From assembly GCA_902467875.1 (NCBI GenBank), contig CABQWP010000028.1, positions 1 to 25,055 of the forward strand: a stretch of DNA of 25,055 nt, given 5' to 3'. The notes beneath the pieces are model-generated. The model did not search any database and had not been told where the DNA came from. It saw only the letters and a list, made by a program, of their open reading frames with translations. Positions 1 to 6,305 of this stretch are shown here, piece by piece. This DNA comes from an uncultured Collinsella sp. (lineage in GTDB: Bacteria; Actinomycetota; Coriobacteriia; Coriobacteriales; Coriobacteriaceae). Numbering within the stretch: position 1 is the first letter of the stretch; the number at the start of each line of letters is the position of its first letter. The translations under genes and the position numbers were made by a program.

Positions 1-1
1 C

Positions 2-734
2 GGGGCGAAGAAGCAGCGGCTCCTGGCGTTCCTGGCCCGCCGGGGCTACGCCTACGGCGGCACGACGCCGGCCGGAAACCCCCGGAGGTACTGGACGTAC
101 GACTTCCTCAGGTGGCTCGACAAGGTCCGGCCCGCCGACGACGGCGGCATCCGGGCGCTTGCGGCGCTGAGGAGCGAGGTCGAGGCGGCCGCCGAGACGC
201 GCGACGACCTCCTCGCCGAGTACAGGGCCGCCGTCGCGGCGGGGCCCCGCTACCGGGCCCCCCCTCGGGGCGCGCCCCCTCTCGGCGGAGGTCGAGGCGC
301 TCCAGTCGATCAAGGGGTGCGGGTTCGCGCTCGCCGCCGCCTTCGCGTCCGAGGTCGGCGACTTCTCGAGGTTCCGCTCCGGCAGGCAGGTGACGTCCTA
401 CTTCGGCCTCGCCCCGAAGCAGAGGTCGAGCGCGGACTCCGTGCGCCTCGGCGGGATCAGCGGGGCCGGCAACGCGCTCGTCAGGAGGCTGGCAGTCGAG
501 GGGTCCTGGAGCTACGTCCAAGCGAGCCACCAACCGAAGCTGATGCCCAAGGGCAGCGGCGTCCCGCTCGAGGTAAGGATGCACGGGAGGAAGGGTTCCG
601 AGCGCCTGCTCCGGCGCCGCGAGGAGATGCTCGCCAGGGGCATGCCCCAGGCGAAGGCGAACGCCGCCACCGCCGCCGAGCTCGTGAGGTGGCTGTGGGC
701 CCTCGGCGCGATGTGCCGGGAGGCAACCGAATAG
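2..734 (+). pseudogene. IS110-family transposase, 5'-truncated by the window, one-base frameshift
   Basis: From position 2 the frame reads through a linker typical of IS110 transposases (…YWTYDFLRWLDKVRP…) to about 260. The C-terminal transposase_20 domain (…GCGFALAAAFASEVGDFSRF… then SYFGLAPKQRSS and RLGGISGAGN) is in the next frame, from about 265 to the TAG at 732-734. The switch falls in a run of seven C at 258-264. With six C the two halves join smoothly as YRAPLGARPLSAEVEALQ. The N-terminal RuvC-like DEDD domain is outside the window. The family works as a DEDD/serine recombinase that cuts and rejoins DNA under RNA guidance. The gene is either dead by frameshift or miscalled at a homopolymer. 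Confidence 0.8.
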
Positions 735-944
735 ACATAGCCCCCGTCCCGGCGAGCCGGGCAGCCTTCGGGGATACCCCCGCTTTCGCTGGGCGCGCGG
801 CAGCGGCCGCATGCGCGTAGTCAGACTTGGGGAGCCCCGCCGAAGGAATGGAGTGCGGGCCGACAGAACGGTATCCGCGGATATGAGACTGAGCCGAAGG
901 CGTCGACGACATGCCGGGGGCGGACCGGGACGGGTTCAACGGCA

Positions 945-980
945 GGCCCCGCCGACCGATTGCAAGCGGTCGGCGGGGCC
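945..980 (+). other. Perfect 14-bp GC hairpin in the IS110 3' tail
   Basis: GGCCCCGCCGACCG (945-958) pairs fully with CGGTCGGCGGGGCC (967-980) around an 8-nt loop. No T-run follows on either strand, so it is not a standard intrinsic terminator. It lies close to the estimated right end of the IS110 element. It may be part of a guide RNA or a structure that shields the element end. Confidence 0.6.
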
Positions 981-1013
981 ATTGTGGCTCTTGACAGCGG
1001 ATTGGGTCATATG

Positions 1014-1156
1014 AGCGAAAACGCCCCTAAGCGAGCAAGGTGACGTGAAAGAGGAGGGAAGCGTACTTCGGTACGCGACCGACGATTGAACGTCAGATTG
1101 CCGCTTAGGGGCGTTTGCAGCGTCGGCCGGTCCGCCGTTCGTCAGAACGGCGGAAC
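1014..1156 (-). repeat. Structured 3'-end repeat, copy A (complete)
   Basis: The outer arms ACGCCCCTAAGCG (1021-1033) and CGCTTAGGGGCGT (1102-1114) pair perfectly. Inside, GCAA (1035-1038) pairs with TTGC (1098-1101), a GG/GA internal loop follows, and TGACG (1041-1045) pairs with CGTCA (1091-1095). The tip is a hairpin GCGTAC-TTCG-GTACGC (1061-1076). Next come the shared string TGCAGCGTCGGCC (1116-1128) and a second hairpin CCGCCGTTC/GAACGGCGG (1132-1153). Read on the minus strand, the direction of the gntR gene that ends at 1258, the long stem ends in TTTT (1018-1021), so it could act as an elaborate terminator. Copies B (9509-9647) and C (14314-14428) share this architecture. Confidence 0.85.
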
Positions 1157-1159
1157 AAA

Positions 1160-1252
1160 ACTTCTGGTCATGCCGCCGAAGTTGAAAGGCAGATTGCCGC
1201 TCTGGCGGGCTTGCAGCGTCGGCTGATTACGCGGTTTGGAAAACCGCGCAAC
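1160..1252 (-). repeat. Structured 3'-end repeat, truncated copy A'
   Basis: Only one half of the repeat is present. It has a small hairpin AACTTC/GAAGTT, then GGCAGATTGCC (about 1188-1198), then the shared string TTGCAGCGTCGGC (about 1210-1222) and a closing hairpin CGCGGTTT-GGA-AAACCGCG (1230-1248). No partner for its outer arm is visible, because the complete copy A directly adjoins it. It sits 5 nt beyond the stop codon of the GntR gene. This looks like a tandem duplication or nested insertion of the repeat. Confidence 0.7.
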
Positions 1253-1257
1253 TAGAG

Positions 1258-1977
1258 CTACATGACCATGACGTAGCGCGATCCCACGTAGTACTGCTTA
1301 CCCATCAGGACCGGCTCATCGTTGGGACCGGTAAAGCCGGCGCGCAGGTTGAGCAGCGGATCATGCGGGGCAATGCCCAGCTCGGCCGCCTGCTCGGCAT
1401 TGGCGCGAACGGCCTCGACCGTACGGTAGCCAACCGAGACAATCGGCGTTCCGCCAACACGCTCGACCTCGGCAAAAATCGACTTGTCCTCAAGATCGGC
1501 CGTCAACAGCTCACGGTAGGCGTCAAACGGCACAAAGATGTTCTCCTCAAATATGGGCTCGCCGTCGGCCGTACGCACGCGCTTGATATGCAGCAGTAGC
1601 GCATCCTTCTGCAGGCCAAAGAACTCCATCTCGTTTTGGCGCGCCGGCACAATCTGGCGATCGACCACATGTGCACCGGCCTTCATGCCGTTGCCGGCAC
1701 ACAGCGCGGTAAACGTCTGCAGCGTCGAAGCGTGAAACTGGCGGTTGATGTGCGGCGTGGAGACAAAGGTGCCACGGCCCTGCTGCTTAACCAGGTAGCC
1801 ATCGGAGCACAGCTCCTCGACGGCGCGGCGCACCGTAATGCGGCTCACCTCGTACTGCTCGGCAAGCTCGAGCTCGGACGGAATACGCTCCTTGGGTGCA
1901 TAAACACCTTTCTCGATCGCATCCTTGATTTCGTCGTAAATCTGCTGGTAAAGCGGTGCATTTTTGGGCGATGGCAT
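1258..1977 (-). CDS. GntR-family transcriptional regulator (HutC/UTRA subfamily)
   Basis: This 239-residue protein has an N-terminal winged helix (about residues 7-72, with PSELELAEQYEVSRITVRRA and the wing …KQQGRGTFV) and a C-terminal UTRA effector domain (about 95-235). The family usually binds a phosphorylated sugar, amino sugar or similar small metabolite and releases DNA on binding. The start is ATG at 1977 with only a weak AAGAG-type ribosome site. The upstream DNA (about 1985-2045) is markedly AT-rich and contains TATAACATCT (2020-2029), which resembles sites before the PTS operon and the EamA gene. Regulation of those genes by this protein is an inference. The nearest same-strand upstream gene is the YitT protein, separated by a terminator. 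Confidence 0.9.
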   Translation of the reverse strand: MPSPKNAPLYQQIYDEIKDAIEKGVYAPKERIPSELELAEQYEVSRITVRRAVEELCSDGYLVKQQGRGTFVSTPHINRQFHASTLQTFTALCAGNGMKAGAHVVDRQIVPARQNEMEFFGLQKDALLLHIKRVRTADGEPIFEENIFVPFDAYRELLTADLEDKSIFAEVERVGGTPIVSVGYRTVEAVRANAEQAAELGIAPHDPLLNLRAGFTGPNDEPVLMGKQYYVGSRYVMVM

Positions 1978-2010
1978 ATCTAATCACTCTTAATGAAATA
2001 TCGAAATAAC

Positions 2011-2029
2011 TAATACGTATATAACATCT
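2011..2029 (-). promoter_or_regulatory. AT-rich promoter/operator region of the GntR gene
   Basis: The stretch TAATACGTATATAACATCT contains the palindrome ATACGTAT and the half-site TATAACATCT. It lies 34-52 bp upstream of the start codon, where an autoregulatory operator would be expected. No convincing -35/-10 pair could be fixed, so this is a candidate only. Confidence 0.35.
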
Positions 2030-2069
2030 AGGTTCATGTTACCTCATATTGATAAAACGATACACCCTC

Positions 2070-2102
2070 CCTACCAAAAAGCGACAGCTTCATTTTGGTA
2101 GG
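2070..2102. other. 10-bp hairpin with T-run on the plus strand
   Basis: CCTACCAAAA (2070-2079) pairs with TTTTGGTAGG (2093-2102) around a 13-nt loop, followed on the plus strand by TTTTAT. No plus-strand gene precedes it. It lies between the YitT terminator and the gntR promoter and could be a back-up terminator or an operator. Confidence 0.4.
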
Positions 2103-2120
2103 TTTTATCTGGGCAAACGA

Positions 2121-2156
2121 GAGCCCCTCGAAAGCAACGGGGCTTTCGAGGGGCTC
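2121..2156 (-). terminator. Terminator-like hairpin after the YitT gene
   Basis: GAGCCCCTCGAAAGC (2121-2135) and GCTTTCGAGGGGCTC (2142-2156) form a perfect 15-bp stem with a 6-nt loop. It lies 40 bp beyond the stop codon of the YitT-family gene. The trailing minus-strand sequence is TCGTTTG, so the U-tract is weak, but the stem is strong. Confidence 0.7.
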
Positions 2157-2196
2157 ATGCGGATGGGCTGCGCTTGGCCGGCAAAATGCCACAACC

Positions 2197-3204
2197 CTAC
2201 TTGCCGTCGTCCTGCTGCAGGCTGTCCTGCTCGATGAGGCGCGCCTGCCTGCTGGCCATGCGCGCGGGCTTGTCGGGATCGGGTACGGCCGTGGGCATGG
2301 GCTCGTCGACATGACCGCCCCACCAGCCGCCCACAAAGTTGAGCGTGTGGAACACATTGATCACGGCGCCGGGATCAATGTCGCACACCAGCTTGATAAT
2401 GTCCTGACTCTCGTAGGTCGAGACAACGGCGTGCAGCAGGTACATCTTTTCGCGGCTGTATCCGCCGATGACCTCGGCGCAGCTAATGCCGTGCTGAAAA
2501 TGGTCAACATAGGCGGTCATGACCTCGTCTGCCTTGCGCGTCGTGATCTGCAGCGTCACGCGATCGTAGCGGCGATAGAAACTGTCGATGGTCTTGGTCG
2601 AAATAAACTGGAACACGATGGAATACGCTGCCTTGTCCCAGCCAAACATAAAGCCAAAGATCGCCAGGATAAAGCAGTTGAAACCAAAGATGACGCCCCA
2701 GATAGTCTTGCCCGTGTGGTTGGAGACCCACAGCGCGATAAAGTCGGTGCCGCCGGTGGATGCGCCGGACTTGAGCGCGATGGCAGCACCCAGACCCGAG
2801 ACCACGCCGTCAAAAATGATGAGCATGATCTTGTCGCCCAAAAACGGAGCGAAGTGAAAGATGTTGAGGAACAGCGATGAGAGCACAACCTGCATCATCG
2901 AGAAGATGACGAAGCGCTTGCTAATGCCGCTCCAGCATAGGAGCGCCACGGGGATGTTGAGCGCAAGCATGCCGAGCGAGATGTCGATATGGACGCCGCC
3001 AAGCGAGGTAACGCGATCGAGCAGGACCGCGACGCCGGTGAGACCGCTCGGAAGCAGGTCGGCGGGCCGAATGAACGCCTGGATCAGAAATGTCTGGAGA
3101 ACGGCCGAAATTGTGACCGCTACGGCGGTGATGGCGCGGCGGACGATGGTAAGGCGGCCGAGCACGAGCACGCGGTCCGTGAGCTGATCGATGGCGTTCG
3201 CCAC
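2197..3204 (-). CDS. YitT-family membrane protein (DUF161 + DUF2179)
   Basis: This 335-residue integral membrane protein has five or six hydrophobic segments (about residues 23-45, 52-62, 76-93, 99-118, 126-146, 168-188). The family hallmark GASTGGTDFIA is at 147-157. A cytoplasmic DUF2179 domain follows (about 210-292, starting YRRYDRVTLQITTRKADEV). YitT proteins are widespread in Firmicutes and Actinobacteria and are poorly characterised; transport or sensing roles are suggested. The start is a GTG at 3204 behind GGGAG with 5-nt spacing. An extended -10 promoter lies 40-50 bp upstream. The last 40 residues are polar and probably disordered. The gene appears to be monocistronic. Confidence 0.9.
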   Translation of the reverse strand: MANAIDQLTDRVLVLGRLTIVRRAITAVAVTISAVLQTFLIQAFIRPADLLPSGLTGVAVLLDRVTSLGGVHIDISLGMLALNIPVALLCWSGISKRFVIFSMMQVVLSSLFLNIFHFAPFLGDKIMLIIFDGVVSGLGAAIALKSGASTGGTDFIALWVSNHTGKTIWGVIFGFNCFILAIFGFMFGWDKAAYSIVFQFISTKTIDSFYRRYDRVTLQITTRKADEVMTAYVDHFQHGISCAEVIGGYSREKMYLLHAVVSTYESQDIIKLVCDIDPGAVINVFHTLNFVGGWWGGHVDEPMPTAVPDPDKPARMASRQARLIEQDSLQQDDGK

Positions 3205-3249
3205 GTAGGCTCCCTTCGAAGGCAGATGTAGTTGTGGGGCATGCCCGCG

Positions 3250-3258
3250 ATTGTAGCA
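3250..3258 (-). promoter_or_regulatory. Extended -10 promoter of the YitT gene
   Basis: On the minus strand TGCTACAAT gives an extended -10 (TG-n-TACAAT; TACAAT at 3250-3255). This puts the transcription start about 40 nt before the GTG start codon. No good -35 is seen at 17 bp, which fits an extended -10 promoter. Confidence 0.5.
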
Positions 3259-3343
3259 TGGAGCGTGCGGGGGCCCTTCAATTCACCCTCTCTCGACAAC
3301 CAAAGCGGGACCAGCAACCCCCACGACCAAAGGCCCAAATTAC

Positions 3344-3462
3344 AAGTGAGTAGACTTTTTACGATCTGCCGAGCACACCCAAAACCGCCACCCCTGTGAC
3401 CTGCGGTTTTACTAGAGCAGATGCACTTTGTGCTCGGCCTGCGCCAAAAAGTCTACTCACTT
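3344..3462. repeat. 119-bp nested palindrome with 17-bp terminal inverted repeats
   Basis: The region 3205-3559 has no gene. Its main content is this element. Terminal arms AAGTGAGTAGACTTTTT (3344-3360) and AAAAAGTCTACTCACTT (3446-3462) are perfect inverses. After symmetric 7-nt unpaired stretches, GCCGAGCACA (3368-3377) pairs with TGTGCTCGGC (3429-3438). An inner stem AAAACCGC (3381-3388) pairs with GCGGTTTT (3403-3410). The form suggests a miniature inverted-repeat transposable element or a large structured intergenic repeat in the 3' flank of the HAD gene. No clear target-site duplication is visible at its edges. Confidence 0.85.
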
Positions 3463-3559
3463 AGCCCGAATCGAAGCCAAACGGATCAAAATCGAAACCA
3501 AATTGAGCCAGTCCACCGCAAAAAACGTTTGAACCCGTGCTTCTCGCGGCGGATTGACA

Positions 3560-4189
3560 CTACAAAGCGGCCAAAATGTCGGTCAGGTTGTCGATGACAA
3601 CGTCGGCGGCGGACTGATCCAGATTGACGCCCTCGTGCGGACGCAGCGCCAGGACGCGGGCGCCGGAGCGCTTGCCGGCCTCGATGCCCAAAGGCGAGTC
3701 CTCGATAACCAGGCACTCGGCAGGCTCCACCCCCAGCGCCTCCATGGCACGCAGGTAGATCTCGGGGTCGGGCTTAAACGCACTGCACTCGTGACCGCTG
3801 ATGGTGTAGTCCAGCACGCCGGCGATACCGGCAATCTCCACCAGCTCGTCAATAAGCTCGCGATAGGACGAGCTCGCGATGGCGCACTTCACGCCGCGCT
3901 CGTGCAGCTCACGCATCACCGGCTCCGCCTGCTCGTTGAGCAGCTCGGCATACGGAACGGGATGGTCCGGGCTATAAACCTGCTTGTACTCCACGCGCAG
4001 GCGCTCGCGCAGCTCAACATCGTCGGGCACCAGCGCCTCCCAAATGGCAGGCTCGTTAGACCCCGAAAGATCGGGAATCTCGTCAAAGTGGAACCCCTTC
4101 TCCTCCATAAACGCTACGCGACGACGGTTGTAGAACCACTCGGTATCGACCAGCACGCCGTCCATGTCAAACAGCACTGCCTTGATCAT
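3560..4189 (-). CDS. HAD-superfamily hydrolase, beta-phosphoglucomutase-like
   Basis: This 209-residue protein has all four HAD motifs: DMDGVLVDTE (nucleophile D8, acid D10), a motif II serine in ASSS (106-108), motif III lysine K139 in FKPDPE, and motif IV IEDSPLGIEA (E163, D164). A helical cap domain spans about residues 18-85. These proteins dephosphorylate sugar phosphates or isomerise them (beta-phosphoglucomutase). The start is the ATG at 4189 behind AAAGGAG; an in-frame ATG two codons earlier overlaps that site. It is the last gene of the PTS-SIS cluster. A strong terminator lies just upstream, so its level is probably lower than that of the SIS gene. A role in removing or recycling the hexose phosphate released by the pathway is an inference. 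Confidence 0.85.
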   Translation of the reverse strand: MIKAVLFDMDGVLVDTEWFYNRRRVAFMEEKGFHFDEIPDLSGSNEPAIWEALVPDDVELRERLRVEYKQVYSPDHPVPYAELLNEQAEPVMRELHERGVKCAIASSSYRELIDELVEIAGIAGVLDYTISGHECSAFKPDPEIYLRAMEALGVEPAECLVIEDSPLGIEAGKRSGARVLALRPHEGVNLDQSAADVVIDNLTDILAAL

Positions 4190-4209
4190 ACGCATCTCCT
4201 TTCGATAGC

Positions 4210-4241
4210 AAAAAAGGGGACGGGGCGCAAACCCCATCCCC
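4210..4241 (-). terminator. Intrinsic terminator between the SIS and HAD genes
   Basis: On the minus strand GGGGATGGGG pairs with CCCCGTCCCC (arms 4232-4241 and 4216-4225; one G-U pair), followed by six T (4210-4215). It ends only 21 nt before the HAD start codon and directly before its ribosome site. HAD expression would therefore depend on read-through. Confidence 0.9.
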
Positions 4242-4275
4242 TCTCAATCAACCCGTAAGGTCTACTTACTTGTGA

Positions 4276-5259
4276 TTAGTAGGAAAGCTTCCACATGTAG
4301 CGACGCATGGTCAGCGGGTGCTGACGAGCCTCGGCGATCTGATTGCCGTACTCGCGCATAACGGCGAGGTGCAGCAGCGGGTTGAAGTAGGTGACGACGC
4401 TCGCGGGCACGGCGTCAGCCAGGCCGTAGTCCTTGGAGTCGATCAGAGCGACCTTGGCGCCCATGCGCTCAAGGAAGGTGAGGGCGCGGGCGTCCATCGG
4501 ACGGGTGGCACCATCGGACATGAGGAAGACGTAGGGCTTACCCTCGGTGGAAACCTCGAACGGGCCGTGGAAGTACTCGCCGGTGTTGTAGGCGGCGGCG
4601 TCGATCCACTGCATCTCGGTGAACAGGAAGGCGGCGTTAGAATAAGCCATCTTCTCGGAGGCACCGGAAGCCATGAAGTAGATCATCTTGTCGTCCTTGA
4701 AGTCCTCGGCGAACTTCTTGGCGAGCTTCTTGCAGTGCTGAGCGGCGTTCTCGCAGAGATCGAAGACGTTGGTGAGGCCGGTGATCATGTCCTCGTAGTG
4801 GTCATAACCCTCGGTCTGCTGAAGGATCTCGAGAGCAAGAGCGATGGCGTAGCCGGGCTTCTCGCACTTGGCAGCATAGTTGGCGTGGAAGCCGTGGACG
4901 ATGACGTGGTCGGCGTCGACGGTCAGAGCGGAGCCAGCCTTGTTGGTGAGGGAGACGACCGGGCAGTTGTGCTTCTTGGCGGTCTTGTTGGCCTCGACGG
5001 TCTCGGGCGTGGAGCCACCGAGGGAGCAGGTGATCACGAAGGTGTGCTCGTTGACCCAGGAAGGCGTGTCGTAGTTGAACTCGTTAGCGGTGAAGATCTG
5101 AACGTTCAGCTTGTCCGTGTTGTTGGCCAGGAAGTACTTGGCGGGGTAAAGGTCGGACATGGAGGCACCGCAGCCGACGAAAGCGACGCTGTGGATCTCG
5201 TGGTTGGACAGGACGTCAGCGACGATCTGCTTAGGGAGGTTAAGGTCGATCTCGTACAT
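4276..5259 (-). CDS. SIS-domain sugar-phosphate deglycase, FrlB/GfrF-like
   Basis: This 327-residue protein has two SIS domains: GCGASMSD at about 29-36 and CSLGGSTPET at 78-87 in the first, FMASGASEKM at about 195-204 and the HGPFE segment in the second. FrlB, GfrF and FraB split fructosamine 6-phosphates (for example fructoselysine 6-phosphate) into glucose 6-phosphate and amine. The catalytic pair known from FraB is a Glu 16 residues before the His of HGP; here E215 and H231 match that spacing. The start is ATG 5259, 9 nt after AAAGGA; upstream in-frame ATGs collide with that site. It lies directly downstream of a mannose-family PTS, as in the Salmonella gfr operon. The exact amine and sugar are not known. 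Its C-terminus RRYMWKLSY closely matches the paralogue at 9657. Confidence 0.85.
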   Translation of the reverse strand: MYEIDLNLPKQIVADVLSNHEIHSVAFVGCGASMSDLYPAKYFLANNTDKLNVQIFTANEFNYDTPSWVNEHTFVITCSLGGSTPETVEANKTAKKHNCPVVSLTNKAGSALTVDADHVIVHGFHANYAAKCEKPGYAIALALEILQQTEGYDHYEDMITGLTNVFDLCENAAQHCKKLAKKFAEDFKDDKMIYFMASGASEKMAYSNAAFLFTEMQWIDAAAYNTGEYFHGPFEVSTEGKPYVFLMSDGATRPMDARALTFLERMGAKVALIDSKDYGLADAVPASVVTYFNPLLHLAVMREYGNQIAEARQHPLTMRRYMWKLSY

Positions 5260-5349
5260 CTGACACATTCCTTTCGATTTTTGCGGCGCCACATTGCCGG
5301 GCGCTCGCAGGGTTACCGTGGTTTGGACCGAGTCGCCGGCCCGTTAAGG

Positions 5350-5380
5350 ATGCGACAAGGGGACTGTCTCATTGTCGCAT
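5350..5380. repeat. GGGGAC-loop hairpin between IID and SIS genes
   Basis: ATGCGACAA (5350-5358) pairs with TTGTCGCAT (5372-5380) around the loop GGGGACTGTCTCA. On the plus strand TTTT follows. The GGGGAC loop is shared with the hairpins at 9432-9471 and 11585-11625, whose stems are otherwise different. This is the layout of REP-type repeats linked to Y1/RAYT transposases. It could also dampen transcription between the PTS and SIS genes. Confidence 0.65.
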
Positions 5381-5393
5381 TTTGGGAATGGAA

Positions 5394-5424
5394 GCCTGCC
5401 TGGGGTATGGGATGCCAGGCAGGC
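5394..5424 (-). terminator. Hairpin 3' of the IID gene
   Basis: GCCTGCCTGG (5394-5403) and CCAGGCAGGC (5415-5424) form a perfect 10-bp stem with an 11-nt loop, 34 bp past the IID stop codon. The downstream minus-strand tract is TTCCATT, not a proper U-run. It may be a weak terminator or an RNA-stabilising 3' stem that uncouples PTS and SIS expression. Confidence 0.55.
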
Positions 5425-5458
5425 CCCCGGGGGAAAGCGGTTAGACGCTTGGTCGCGA

Positions 5459-6292
5459 CTAGGCCAGGATGCCGGCCGCGGAGAGGGCGATGCCGCCCAC
5501 GATGGCGATCACGAGAAGCCAACCGGTGTTGACGTTCTTCTTGATGAGCCAGTACATAAGGCCGGTGAGGCCAAGGGAGATCATCTGGGGCATCATGCCG
5601 TCCAGGATGTCCTGGATAACGACGGTGCCCTCAGCGAACTGCAGCGGGGTGGTGGCGCCGATCAGCGTAGCGATCATGCCGCCCACGGACATAAGACCCA
5701 CGATGCCACAGACATACATGAGCTTCTCCATGAGGTCGCCGCCCTGAAGCTTGCTCAGGTACTCGTGGCCGCCCTGATAGCCCATCTTGGCTGCGAACCA
5801 GGTGATCAGCACAGAGGGGACGATGGAGATGAGCATGGCCAGGATCGGGCCCATGATGGAGCCCTGCTGGGCCAGCTGAACGCCCAGGCCAAAGGCGATA
5901 ACGCGGATGGTGCCCTGGAAGAAGGAGTCACCGATGCCGGAAAGCGGACCCATGAGGGAGGTCTTGACCGCGTTGATCGAATCGGGATCGAAGTTCTCGG
6001 GATCCTTGGCGTACTCCTCCTCCATGGAGGCGGCGAGGCCCAGGATGAAAGCGCTCGTCTGCGGGGTGCAGTTGTAGAACGCCATGTGACGGTGGTAAGC
6101 CTCTTTCTTAGCAGCGAGCTGCTTGGGGTCGGACTCATCCGGATAGAGGCGATCGAGCGTGGGAACCATGCCGTAGAGGAAGCCCATGTTCATCTGACGC
6201 TCGTAGTTCCAAGAGGCCTGGATGGCCCAGGAGCGCCAGAAGAACTGGCTGACCTTCTTGTTCAGGGACACGTCCTTGGTTGCGGTTGCCAT
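5459..6292 (-). CDS. PTS mannose/fructose/sorbose-family transporter subunit IID
   Basis: This 277-residue protein has the IID signature: an N-terminal amphipathic part (KKVSQFFWRSWAIQASWNYERQ, from about residue 12), the segment GFLYGMVPTLDRLY, and LMGPLSGIGDSFFQGTIR. Hydrophobic segments follow in the C-terminal half (about residues 145-165, 195-235, 255-277). IID and IIC together form the sugar channel of mannose-type PTS permeases. The start ATG 6292 has an excellent AAGGAGG ribosome site 8 nt upstream. A longer in-frame ATG at 6409 would overlap the IIC gene and has no such site. It is 13 nt downstream of IIC and clearly cotranscribed with it. Confidence 0.93.
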   Translation of the reverse strand: MATATKDVSLNKKVSQFFWRSWAIQASWNYERQMNMGFLYGMVPTLDRLYPDESDPKQLAAKKEAYHRHMAFYNCTPQTSAFILGLAASMEEEYAKDPENFDPDSINAVKTSLMGPLSGIGDSFFQGTIRVIAFGLGVQLAQQGSIMGPILAMLISIVPSVLITWFAAKMGYQGGHEYLSKLQGGDLMEKLMYVCGIVGLMSVGGMIATLIGATTPLQFAEGTVVIQDILDGMMPQMISLGLTGLMYWLIKKNVNTGWLLVIAIVGGIALSAAGILA

Positions 6293-6305
6293 AGTGTGTT
6301 CCTCC

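Larger units (their letters stand above)
1..1010 (+). mobile_element. IS110-family insertion sequence, 3' portion
   Basis: The window opens inside an IS110-family element. It contains the C-terminal two thirds of the transposase (2-734) and about 275 bp of downstream non-coding DNA. The left end lies outside the window. The right end is not marked by an obvious inverted repeat, which is usual for this family, so the boundary near 1010 is an estimate. It is placed just before the repeat that starts at 1014. The non-coding tail holds small GC hairpins (for example 749-764) and a perfect 14-bp stem at 945-980. IS110 relatives encode a guide (bridge) RNA in one non-coding end, so part of this tail could be such an RNA, but I cannot show that from sequence alone. 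Confidence 0.75.

Noticed and set aside
108..812. Open frame of 234 codons on the minus strand over the transposase
   Set aside because: Low-complexity Arg/Pro/Gly translation antisense to the IS110 transposase domain, which is recognisable on the plus strand.
3344..3462. CRISPR-like array
   Set aside because: The repeats are inverted and nested, not regularly spaced direct repeats; no cas gene is present in the window.
4318..5532. Open frame of 404 codons on the plus strand
   Set aside because: It is antisense to the SIS deglycase and continues into hairpin-rich intergenic DNA.
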